Assembly: GCA_014529385.2 (NCBI GenBank)
Contig: CM043969.1
Coordinates: 15,251,446-15,315,445 of the forward strand
Length of the DNA stretch: 64,000 nt
Direction of reading: 5' to 3'
DNA from: Adiantum capillus-veneris
Taxonomy: Eukaryota > Streptophyta > Polypodiopsida > Polypodiales > Pteridaceae
The translations under genes were made by a program, and so were the position numbers. The first letter of the stretch is position 1. Each line of letters opens with the position of its first letter. The notes below the pieces were generated by a model that was not told the origin of the DNA, did not search any database, and saw nothing but the letters and a program-made list of their open reading frames with translations. Positions 46,701 to 57,527 of this stretch are shown here, one piece after another.

Positions 46701-48442
46701 ATAAAAAGCCCGTGACTGCCATGATAGCCTCAACCTTGGGATCCGTTGGTATACGTGCCATGCACGATTACACTAGCATGGATACATCACAGTGCACCGT
46801 TGCGGAACTTATGAGCTTATATCCACATAGTGCCAAAGATGTGTGCGTGAGAATGATCTAAAGTCAACCGATAATACCTTGGCACATAAGAGAAGCCGTA
46901 CTACACATGAAGTAGGTGCAAAGCACTTTGCTTTGCACATCAGCGTCTTATGGAGTCTGCCCAAGCACTTTGCTTTGCATAGCAGAGAAATCTTTTCCAA
47001 AATGAAAAGTAAAACATAGGCAAGAACATACAAAACCTGAAATGTACTAACCTTGTCGCCCACTTGTGGCCAAGTTGCTGGTAGTGCGCTTAAATCTGCT
47101 CAAGTGAGTGAGTGTATGGATCATATACACTTGTGGGATGTAAAAACCAAGAAGCCATGTTGTAGCAAAATTGCAACTCCTTTGCTGCAAGTCTAGCAAT
47201 CGGCCATGCCGATGTCCGAGAGATGCCAAAACATTTTTGGGTCTCCATGCTTTTGCACCCACATGCCAATGCATGATATATCATAGTAGCCCAACTTTGG
47301 ATGCTACCCGTGGTATTAAGTACATGTGCCAATGTCCACGGTGAAAATATCAAAAGAATGAATTGTCATACTTTGCCCTTGCTAAACTAAGGCAACCTTT
47401 ACTTGCCATGCTTGAAGTACGGGGAGACCTTATTAAGTACAGTAACCAACACGTCTTGCCTCCGTAACAATTGATGTTTGGATGGAGCCTTGCTCCGTTG
47501 TCCCAGTGATGTACAATTGTCGACCTTGTCGACCATTGGCCGATGTGTTTGAGCTTCCGTAATCTTGGAACCGGTTATTAAGATTGTCATAGGAGGCTTG
47601 CCCCATCCAAAATTCAAATTCCAAAGGTGAAAGATGGAGAAAGAGAGACTCTTGTTGGCGGCTTAAATGGTAAGCGACCATACCGAGCATCTGTATACTC
47701 TTGCTCAAAGCGAACAATAAGCCATGCCTTGCTAACAGTTCAAAGTAGCCATGATCATCCTGGAGGTGGATCTATTTCCTGCAAGATGAAAGCATGCATA
47801 TCGCTAAAAAACTCATAATTAAAAAAATGGATCTCAAACCTTAAGATCATGTGTTGTTGATGTTCCTTGCTTGATGTCAAGTATAAGAGAAGCCATGCTT
47901 CGAGTGTATAACATGTGGACCTATCACCATTGTCTTGTAACCTTGCCAAACACCCATACAAGGGCAATGTCGATCTTCCGTGAGTAGAAACTGAAGCCTT
48001 GAAAAATCCCCCGTAGAGGTCGTGTCCTCATCAAGACTTGCATGTTCTTCGGTTGTACTTCTAAAAATTCTGCACCTTGGCCTTGCCGACTGCATTTATT
48101 CGACTTTCATACGAAGGTGCAAGCTTGCCAGCCCTTGGCTTAGAGGTCTCTGCCATGGGAGAAAGCTCTTATGGGAACCATACCATGCAGAGGTTGAGAG
48201 GGTTTTTTTAAAAATATATATAAAAAAATTAAAAAAACTATAACTGTTGCAGCAATGGTCAAGGCAGCTGCCTGCGCGCAAACGATGCAGGAGATGGAGC
48301 TCAAGCAGGGGCTCCTCTCAAGGCGGCTATGTGACAAAAACTGCCCCTTGGGCCATGGCGAAGCCAGCGCGATAGAGAGAGACCAATTTCGTGGAGGTCG
48401 GTTTCGACCGATTGTGGGTGTAAGGGCTCATGCCCGATGTAG
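46701..48442. other. Unassigned stretch, possibly LARD-2 remainder
   Basis: No gene recognised. It contains a hairpin GTGCAAAGC-ACTTT-GCTTTGCAC (46916-46938), part of which, AAGCACTTTGCTTTGCA, repeats at 46963-46979. Confidence 0.45.
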
Positions 48443-49641
48443 TGCCGTGGCACGTATATAGTGTGAAATAAAAACATTCACCTCACTTTTCACACTTCTC
48501 GATGCATGGGAAGAAAAACAATAATGTACATATCGTGATATATGCTAAAGCGGCTACTGCAATCGCTATCATGCACATACCTATCTGGGGAGTCGTGGCC
48601 CTGGATGTCGCTCATTTGCGTGATTTTTCAAATGATAAGACGCCTAATTTTGGTTTGACGATGTACATAGGCCAAGTGTTTCATGGTGGCACACTCATCT
48701 CGCCTACAAAGATTGATGCGAACAAAAACTGCCAAAAATAGCAACTAACAGGCGCCGTTGCAGAATTGCATGGAAAGTGACCCAAAATGGTATATTGATG
48801 AAAAATGATGCTTATCTATTCTTTTTATGCTTATGCGAGTGATCACACAAATTTAGGGATTTTCCTGACTCCGTTTGGGATTTTTCGCATCAAAAATGAC
48901 ATTTTTTGGGTTAAAAATGAGCTGAAAATGGCCTAGTTTTGGTCCAAAGTGGCAAAATGGTCCAAAATTTGACACGTTAGCTCATAATTCCATGGGTAAG
49001 AGAGAGAAGGGGGCTTTTTACAGAAAAAACCTGCAATTTATCACTACTGTTCAATAGCTTCCATGGTTGCCCAATCTATGTGTGCTGCAGTCCCTCCTCT
49101 TCGCAATCTTGTATCTGAGCTTGTGAGGGAGTGAATTAGGGTTTCCCCTTATCAAAATGGTGTGTGAGCTTCAATTTAGAAGCTCTTAAATCTCTGCAAA
49201 CTCAGCAAATGGTCGCCATGAAGGTGGAAGCTTGTGTATTCGTTTTAACTGTTTGATGCTACTATTATGTAATTGGGGGCGAGGCTACATGATACCACCA
49301 ACGAGGTTTGGGTTTTGATTGAGAATTGTGCTTGTATGAGCATTGAGGTTTTATGGTTGAACATTTAGTGTTCCTAATTTCTCTTTTAAAGTAAAATTGG
49401 ATGTGATTTGATGGTCCTTTCATCATAATCTCGACTACCAAAACAAGCACGTTCCAAGCACAATAGCAAAGAGGGTTTGTGACATTTTTGTCACGAACGC
49501 TCTTAGAGTTAAAACCATCTTTAGGAAGAGGGTTGGTGATTCTCCATAAACTCTTTTTCATAAAGTGTTTGTGACTCTCATCATGAACTCTCACAGCCAT
49601 AGGTTCCGCACCTTCCCAGCTAGACTGCACACACCCCGACA
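48443..49641 (+). repeat. gypsy-2 5' LTR
   Basis: About 1.2 kb, TGCCGTGGCACG to CCCGACA. The start is inferred from similarity to 35333-36329 and is less certain than the end, which abuts the primer site. Confidence 0.72.
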
Positions 49642-49645
49642 TTTT

Positions 49646-49662
49646 TGGTGAACCTGACACGA
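49646..49662 (+). other. gypsy-2 primer binding site, tRNA-Trp type
   Basis: TGGTGAACCTGACACGA, three changes from the complement of the plant tRNA-Trp 3' end as I remember it. The copy at 36335 is closer. Confidence 0.65.
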
Positions 49663-49710
49663 AGTTGCTGGGGTGGGAGTTTGTGAATTGATCTAGACAC
49701 TTTGTTAGCC

Positions 49711-50279
49711 ATGGATGAAAATCAAGAGACACCTGGGATGCACTGTGATCCTGTAGTCATGCAGATGTTTGAAGCATTTGCCATGTACATGCAGCAACAA
49801 CAAGCAGCGAAAAGAAGCCAGATTTCAACCACAAATGCACTACAGTCCTTTGTGAAGAGAATTGACCAGTTTGATGGCAAGGACATCACAAAGTATCTAC
49901 GAGATTATATGAAGGAAATGGAGTTGAACCAAGTGTGTGAGGAAGACATGGTTCGAAGTTTTGAGCTAGTTTGTGTCCCAGAGATTAGAGACCGTATTAG
50001 GGCAATTCAAAATGCTCATGGAAGAAATTGGGAGGAATTCAAGCTTGCTCTAAAAGAAGACTACTTTATGGAGTACTCTATAGAGCTTCTCAGAGAGTTT
50101 GAGCAAAGCTATGCTCAACTATCACAAACTGAACAAGCTTCCTTGGATAGGGAGAAGGTAGAACTTTTCCTACAAGCAGCGGGCAAAGAAATTGAAGAAA
50201 AGTTAGAGCTTCTCTTGGAAGACAAAGATGCAGAGCAAGGTTTGAAGACAAGGTGGAATGATGTACAAGATGTAGTGTC
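49711..50279 (+). pseudogene. gypsy-2 gag, N-terminal part
   Basis: Gag forms the particle. The ATG at 49711 (MDENQETPGMHCDPVVMQMF) lies 50 bp after the primer site. The frame is open for 190 codons and includes a retrotransposon-gag-like capsid segment (RIDQFDGKDITKYLRDYM, then EIRDRIRAIQ and WEEFKLALKEDYF), then a coiled, Glu-rich stretch. It is cut at codon VQDVVS by copia-2 and resumes, in the same frame, at 55986. The N-terminal half has no stop, so it is better kept than the rest of the element. Confidence 0.82.
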
Positions 50280-50507
50280 TGTTAAAGAATATGATGTTAA
50301 AGAATATGTCCATTGTTCTATGAGCGGCCGGACACAGACTATACTATGTTGTAAATATACTTTGGATAATAGTTCAATGTGAAGAAGAGGAGAGCAGCAC
50401 GTTGAATGGCTGCTGCAGGGTAACGATTGTGTGTGTGTGTCTTGATGTGTGTTGGTGTGTGTGTGTAGTCTTCTTTTCTACCTTCTCCATCACCTGTGCA
50501 CTCTACA
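50280..50507 (+). repeat. copia-2 5' LTR
   Basis: 228 bp, with an internal duplication near the start (GTTAAAGAATATG twice) and GT-rich tracts near the end. Confidence 0.92.
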
Positions 50508-50510
50508 AAG

Positions 50511-50524
50511 TGGTATCAGAGCTC
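50511..50524 (+). other. copia-2 primer binding site, tRNA-iMet type
   Basis: TGGTATCAGAGCTC three bases after the LTR; an exact match to the usual site. Confidence 0.93.
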
Positions 50525-51417
50525 AGTTTAAGGAGCTACAGTCAATACACAGATTTCCGCAGCTCTGGAAAACAGCAAAAAAGAGAGGTTTTTTGGTCAT
50601 AACTCCCTCACCCGAACTCGGAATACAGTGATCCAGGAGTCCATCTTTATGTTTTTGAGTATTTTGGACGCATTTGCATACTCATATTTACCAAAATCTA
50701 CAATTTTCTGTAGCAAACAGGCAGCTCACACAAGCATAGGAGATTTCCAGTTTTGCACTCGACAATAGATTTATAGGTTACAGGTGAAGAATTCAACATT
50801 TACACAGGTTTTGGAGAGCGACATAAAGCTTTTGCATCATGTCATTGTGTTGTCAAAGATTATATTTGGTTGTTGTGGGTCCGTTACGGACAACCGCCTA
50901 TGTAAGGTTTTGGGAAGAAGTTGAGGCAATTATATTGTCAGATTGAGTACTTTGTGGTTATGTATGTATATGCGGTTAATGTATTTTGGAAAACTGCAGC
51001 CTTTGTGAGGGTCGAGTGAGGTTTTTTGAAGCCTTGCCATGGGAGCTTTGGTACCTTGGCAAGGTGGATTAGGTACTGGAGCGAACCCTCGACTGGCCCC
51101 GTGAAAGACCTCATATGTCGTTTACGACTATGGGAAGAAGGTGGATGTATGGATATGTGGTACATGACAGCGTATGGATTGCATTTGCATACAAGTCCAT
51201 GTGGACATTGTTTTGGAGTATTTATGTATAGTATTGAGTCAGTCTGTGGCAAAGTGAGTTAGTGGATTTTCCCTTGGTAGTGAGAGATTTTCTGTCAGTG
51301 TTTATGAGCACTTTGATTGAGATTGTCACTTGAGATATTGTCCAAATACAAACGGAACTCTGCCGAAATTTTATCAAAATCCTTTGGAAGAAATTGAGAG
51401 AGTGAAGATGACAGAAA

Positions 51418-54150
51418 GTTCAACTCAAGTCACACAGATTGTTGGAGAGAAGCTGACCAGAGAGAACTACAGCATATGGTCTTACAGAATGGAGAAATTT
51501 ATCATGGGCAAAGGTTTATGGGACTACATTACAGGTGAACAAGAGTGTCCTACGGTTGGCTTGGAACCAAATAGAGAGAATGTTGAAGCACATAAAACAT
51601 GGCAAGCAGGAGTAGAAGCTTAAAAGAAGTGGATCGAGAATTCAAGGAAAGCGATGCATTGGATTTCACTATGCATTAGTGACTTCTTTATACCACATGT
51701 AAAGAAGGCTCAATCTCCAAAGGAAGCATGGACAGCTCCAATACAGAACCACGAAAAGTTCACTTGAAGCAAAGATTACATTGTGTATGGCGAGGAAATA
51801 GATCCATATCAGATTATGTGACAGAGATAAAGCAAATATAGGAAGATCTTGCGAGAATTAATGTTGAAGTTCCAGATGATGACTTAGTTTCAGTGATATT
51901 GAATGGTTTGGAACTGGAATACAAGTTAGTGGATACATCTATATCTGTTCGAGGACACATGCCTGATTTTGAAGAGTTAGTAAACCTTTGTTTGCAAGAA
52001 GAGGTGAAGTTAGGCAAGTCAGGTCCTTCTACATCAAATAACAATTCCAGAGATCAGGTTTTTTTCTCTAGAGGTCGTGGAAACAATAGAGGTGGACGAG
52101 GAAACTATGGTCGTGGAAACAATGCTGGAAGAAGTCAATGACAAAACCAACAAAGTCAAAGTTACAATGATTACAGCCAAAGAGGCAGGGGGAGAGCCCG
52201 ACCTCGTGGACGTGGAGGTGGACAATTTGTACATCCTCAAAGAGATGGATATTGTAACAGATGTGGCATATATGGTCACTTTGAAAGAGAATGTTACACA
52301 AGGCTAAATCAAAATCGTGATCGTGGTGGAAGAGGCCGAGGTTATGGCAGACATGGAGGAAACTTTGTTGGATACAATCCTCATGATCAAAATATATATG
52401 ACAATAGATCGAGTGGACATTTATTTCCTATGGAGCATGTTGTTGGAAGCATGGTGGAGCCACATCATACAGATGATTGGTATTTCGATAGTGGTGCCAC
52501 AAATCATATGACATATCATGGTGAATGGTTTGACAGAAAAGAGAAGTTAGAAGAGGATGAGTTTGTCGCTATAGGTGATGATACTATGCATCGGATTACG
52601 CATGTTGGTTCAGTTCCATTGCTCGAAAAAGACGGGACATACAACACATTAGGAGATGTTCCATATGTGCCTTCAATCACAAATAATTTAGCATCAGTTG
52701 GACAAATGACAGATCAAGGGTTGCAAGTACGTTTTAATCGTTATGGCTGCTTCATAGAGGAGTTTCACAAAGGCAAACCAGACAAGATATTGGCACGTGG
52801 AAGAAAGAAAGGTCGCTTGTTCTCATTGGAAGCTGGAGATCCATGTTTACACAGCGGTATGTATGCAAACAAATCAACCACTCAAGATGATTGGGCAGAG
52901 TTATGGCATAAGAGGATTGGTCATGTCAATTTTAGAAGACTAAAGCATATGCAATCAAATCAAATTGTACATGGATTACCAAAGTTTGGCAGATTGAATT
53001 TTGATCATGTTTATGAAGCTTGTCAATTCAGAAAGCAATCTCGTTTACCATTTCCAAAGAGGGGGAGAATTAGCCAAAGTCCTTTGGAAATTGTTCATTC
53101 AGATATTTGAGGACCTTGTGATCATGCTACCACAAATGGTTGTCGATATTTTATCACATTCACGGATGATTACAGCAGAATGACATGGGTTTACTTTCTA
53201 AAGGCAAAGTCAGAGGAATTTGAGGTATTCTTGGAGTTCAAAGTTATGGTAATTGAGAAAGAGAATGGTTGTCAAATTAAATGCCTAGGTACAGATGGAG
53301 GGGGAGAGTACATGTCACACAGTTTTGATGATTACTTACGTGAACAAGAAATAAGAAGACATATTACTTGCAGATACACACCACAACAAAATGGAGTTGT
53401 TGAGAGAAAGAATAGAGTCATAGCAGAGATTGTAAGAGCCATGATGAATGAGATGAATATGCCATTAACATATTGGGCTGAAGCAGTTCATACAGCAATA
53501 CACATTATGAATCGAACACCAGTAGCTGCCATTCATGAAATTTCACCTTATGAGAGACTTTATGGGATCAAGCCAACAGTTTCCTACATGAAAGTTTTTG
53601 GATGTGTTTGCTATGTTCATGTGCCAAATGAAGCAAGAAAGAAGATGGAGCCAAAGGCAGTGAAGTGTATATTCTTGGGCTACCCAGTTGAAAAGAAAGG
53701 TTACAAGTGCTATGATCCTACGACAAGACAAGTTTATGTCAGTAGAGATGTCAGATTTTGTGAGCATGAACCATGGTATAAACCAAAGCGAGTGATGATA
53801 GAAGATGAGTATGAAGAGCAAGAGAATGTGCGTCATGTTTTTTATAAGCCAGGACCATCAACAAGAACTATTTCCGGACCACATATGGCAGAGGAGAGTA
53901 CAGGAAGTGTCAACCCATGGAGCGGTCATTTGTGAGATAAGAAGCAAGACGAGAAAGGCAAGAAGAAAGTGGTTGAGGAGAGTTCTGGAGATGAAAGCCT
54001 CGATGAAGAGAATGGTTCACCACATTTGAGGACAACTGGCAGTAAGCATGCTGAGAAATATGTACCCCCATATGCAAGAGTTGAAGAGAGGAGTGCACCA
54101 CAGTTGAGAAGATCAGAGAGGGTGCGTTATCCAGTTGTGATAGATTGACA
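51418..54150 (+). pseudogene. copia-2 gag, protease and integrase
   Basis: The ATG at 51418 starts MTESSTQVTQIVGEKLTREN, the typical copia gag opening. A TAA at 51621 breaks it. Gag resumes (MILNGLELEYKLVDTSI), followed by RGRGNNRGGRGN repeats, a TGA at about 52141, the zinc knuckle CNRCGIYGHFEREC (near 52260), protease FDSGATNHM (near 52490), the integrase HHCC region (ELWHKRIGHVNFRRLKHM), TGA at 53108 in place of Cys/Trp, then the core with TFTDDYSRMTWVYFL, LGTDGGGEYMS and TPQQNGVVERKNRV, all catalytic acids present. Further TGAs lie near 53933 and 54146, in the linker to RT. Confidence 0.88.
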
Positions 54151-55764
54151 TACAACGGTTACATGCGTACACATTATGCATACATGGTTTCACGTGTGCA
54201 ACATAAAGAGCCTACATGTTTTCAAGAGGCAATTGGAAAATCAGAATGGGAGTCAGCTACGGATGATGAGATGGATGCTCTTGTGAAGAATGACACTTGG
54301 GATTTGGTTCGCTTGCCAAGTGGAAAGAAAGCAATTGGTTCAAAATGGGTATACAAAGTTAAGTGCAAGTCAGATGGTAGTGTGGAAAGATATAAAGCGA
54401 GGCTTGTTGCTAAATGTTATGCATAAACAAAAGGTCTTGATTATGATGAGACATTTAGTCCAGTTGCAAAGATGACAATAGCAAGATTGGTGATAGCAAT
54501 GGCAAGTATGTTCGGTTGGAAGTTACGACAAATGGATGTCGATAATGCATTCTTGAATGGTGACTTGGAAGAAGAAGTTTATATGATACAGCCAGAGGGT
54601 TATCAACATCTAGAGTTTCCATATTATGTGTGTAAGTTGAAGAAAGCATTGTATGGTTTGAAGCAAGCATATAGAGCTTGGTGTGAAAAGATAACCAGAT
54701 TCTTGAAGAAGATTGAATTTAAACAGTCTACTGCTGATCACTCATTGTTTTTGAAGCATGTTGATGGAAAGATCGTCGTTATTGTTATCTATGTTGATGA
54801 CTTGATTCTCACTGGAAGTCATGATGAGCAAATTTTGCATGTCAAGAAGAGTTTGTTGAGAGAATTCAACATGAAGGACCTTGGTGAGTTGAGATATTTT
54901 TTGGGAATTGAAATTGTCGACACTTTATCAGGAATTTGGATGATACAAAGACAATACGCGTTGGATATGCTTGAGAAGTATGGAATGACAACGTGCAAAC
55001 CGGTTGATACACCTCTTGATCAAAATGTGAAGTTGATTGATGATGGACATTACATTGAGGATGTCACTATGTATCGCAAGATGGTTGGAAGTCTTATTTA
55101 CTTGACAGTAACAAGGACAGATTTGAGTTATGCAGTGGGTTTTGTGAGTCAATTCATGCAAAAGCCATGTAAAAGTCATCTTGATGCAGTGAGACGGATT
55201 ATGAGATATGTGAAAGCCACTATTAGTTATACAATGTTTTATGAAAAGAATGGGAAGCTTTGTCTTTACAGTTACACAGATGCAGATTGGGCAGGAGGTT
55301 TTATGGATAGAAGATCTACAAGTGGTTATGTATTTTCCATTGGCAATGGTATGATAAGTTCGAGTAGGAGGAAGCAATCAACTATAGCATTATCAAGTAC
55401 AGAAGCTGAATATCGTGGAGCAGCTTTGGCGGCATGTGAAGAGTCATGGTTGAGAATACTTATGGTAGACTTTGGTTTTGACAATCTTGACAGTGTCATT
55501 ATATATTGTGGCAATATTAGCAGCATCATGTTGGCAAAGAATCAAGTTTACCATGCTCGCACCAAACACATTGAAGTACATTATCACTTCATTAGAGAAA
55601 AAGCTTTGGCAGGTGAGATTGATTTGGTGTATGTGAAGACAAATGATCAAGTTGCGGCGGATATATTTACAAAAGCTCTTGGAAAGGAGAAGTTTTGCTA
55701 CTTTCGTGAAGCATTAGGAATCCATCATATGAAAGCTAATTCTGAGCTTGAGGGGGAGTGTTAA
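54145..55764 (+). pseudogene. copia-2 reverse transcriptase-RNase H
   Basis: The RT start (FQEAIGKSEWESATDDEM, NDTWDLVRLPSGKKAIGS) is broken by TAA at 54424, where CAA (Gln) is expected. From 54472 the frame is open for 430 codons: ETFSPV zone, QMDVDNAFLNGDLEEEVYM, KALYGLKQAYRAW, catalytic YVDDLILTG (near 54800), then RNase H YTDADWAGGF, STEAEY and ADIFTKALGKEKF. The third RNase H acidic residue is lost: IYCGN replaces the usual IYCDN. The stop codon TAA (55762) lies in the first bases of the 3' LTR, so pol, purine tract and LTR overlap. Confidence 0.88.
55749..55758 (+). other. copia-2 polypurine tract
   Basis: TGAGGGGGAG immediately before the LTR start, lying inside the last codons of pol. 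Confidence 0.88.
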
Positions 55765-55980
55765 AGAATATGATGTTAAAGAATATGTCTGTTGTGCTAT
55801 GAGCGACCGGACACTGACTATACTATGTTGTAAATATACTTTGGATAATAGTTCAATGTGAAGAAGAGGAGAGCAGCACATTGAATGGCTGCTGCAGGGT
55901 AACGATTGTGTGTGTGTGTGTGTGGATGTGTGTGTGTGTAGTCTTCTTTTCTACCTTCTCCATCACCTGTGCACTCTACA
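55759..55980 (+). repeat. copia-2 3' LTR
   Basis: 222 bp, partner of 50280-50507; the difference in length is in GT repeats. Confidence 0.92.
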
Positions 55981-55985
55981 GTCTC

Positions 55986-57527
55986 CCTGTTGGCAAAAAG
56001 ACAACACAGAAGAGACAAGATGGTGGTGAAAAATGGTGCTCCAATTCCTGCTATTACTGAGAAGCAGCCAAAACCTGCTATTGTAGCTTGTAAGGATGAT
56101 GGGTCTATTCTTGAAGAACTTGTGAAGGGCATACACAAGCTGAAATTAAAGCCAACAAGGCTTGAAGAAAAGGGGCAAACATCTGGAGAGTCATCAAGTC
56201 AAAGACCTCAAAACAGAGAGGGATTTGTAAATAGGTGCATCTGGTGTGACAACCCAGACCATCCAAGAAGGGACTATGAAAGCTTCAAAGATGCCTTGGG
56301 TAAATATCTTGTCTTCTTCAAAGAAGGGAAGATACATCTTAGTGAAATAGGGAAGCCCTTGGCGACAAACTTTGGCAGAGGAGGGATGAAAAAACTAGTT
56401 GAGGACATGGAAACCATTCATGCTATCTCAATGGTTAAAGCAGCAGCATTTGGCTTAAAGGCTGGTCAAGTCATGCTGAAGACGTGAGTGAGGATGGTGA
56501 AGATGTCTGGTCATCTGCGATGGAGTTAGATATGAAGGGAAATTTGACTAAAAAAGTCTTACATGAAGCAAGAGATTGTATCCGTCTTGAGATTGGGTAG
56601 AATGAACCTGTAGATGCCTTGGCAGTGCATGCCTACATTGCAAAGTGTCGAGGAAACAAGGCACTTGTTGAAGAAAAACGCAGGATAGAAAATGGGGATG
56701 AAGGCCCCTCAAAGAGGGCTACTAGAGGTGGAGGGAGAAAGGATCCGAGTCCCTCTCAAGAGCCCATGGCAAGGGAGCCTCCATCACAAGAAGTACCAAT
56801 GGGAGACGCTGCACCAAAGGAGAAGCAAGATAAAGAAAAGAGCAAGGAAAAAAGCCCATTATACAAGCTACAATCAGATATTGAAGGTGCCACAGATTTA
56901 AAGAAAGTTTTAGAGGAAAGGATCTTAAATAGCAAGGTGGAGTTTACATTGGGAGAAGTCCTTGGCATTGCAAAAAGAGAGTTCCACGAGGAAATCATTG
57001 ATATCATAAGAAGGAAGCGACAAGCTTTAATGGAGTCTATCCAATCAGAGGCTGAAGAGAGTGCTTCAAAGACACATGTGATACAAGTACAACAAACATA
57101 TGAAGAAGAGAATTTTGTAAGCTGCTATCAATCTTCGGGCGGCAGAAATAGGTATGTTAAATCTGAAGATGAAGATGAAGACGAAGCCACTCATAAGAGC
57201 CACTATTCTAGAAACCATTGGGCAAGGGCTACAACAGAAACCTTGGTTAAGGTGGAAGATCTTGAGGAGACTTATGTGGCCTTGATAGACCATGGTTCGG
57301 AGATTAACCTCATGTCCAAGAGTCTCTATATGAAGGGAAAGTGGCCAATTGATACTGACCATGGGTGGATGATTAGGGCTGCAAACAACTCATCCGGAAA
57401 TCTCTATGGTTCTTGTCCAAATGTTAATGTAACCATTGGGGATGTGAAAGGTGAGCAAAATTTCTTTGTTCAAGAGATGTCAAGCTATCATCTAATCCTT
57501 GGACAACCATACATCACCGCAGTGTGA
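55986..57527 (+). pseudogene. gypsy-2 gag C-terminal part and protease
   Basis: Continues the gag frame broken at 50279 (SLLAKRQHRRDKMVVKNG). The zinc knuckle is CIWCDNPDHPRRDY, with Tyr (TAT) in place of the last Cys (TGT). A frameshift near 56480 and a stop near 56598 follow. The next frame holds a Lys/Glu-rich region, a conserved-looking block SPLYKLQSDIEGATDLKKVL with TLGEVLGIAKREFHEEIIDI, and the protease-like domain VALIDHGSEINLMSKSLY to LILGQPYI. The active site is DHGSE where D-S/T-G-A is usual; I believe this variant is normal for this lineage of gypsy elements. TGA at 57525 ends the frame. Confidence 0.82.

Larger units (their letters stand above)
50280..55980 (+). mobile_element. 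copia-2: Ty1/copia element nested in gypsy-2 gag
   Basis: LTRs 50280-50507 (228 bp) and 55759-55980 (222 bp), starting TGTTAAAG and ending CTCTACA; about 6 substitutions plus GT-repeat length changes (about 97%). The flanks GTGTC (50275-50279) and GTCTC (55981-55985) are a target duplication with one mismatch. A primer site, gag, protease, integrase, RT and RNase H follow in copia order. Seven or so stops and frameshifts interrupt gag and integrase, while the RT-RNase H frame is open to its end. Confidence 0.94.

Noticed and set aside
49265-49732. Minus-strand frame of 156 codons
   Set aside because: It spans the gypsy-2 LTR end and primer site and has no recognisable domain.
51814-57362. 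Several minus-strand frames of 66-149 codons
   Set aside because: Antisense to copia-2 and gypsy-2 coding regions.
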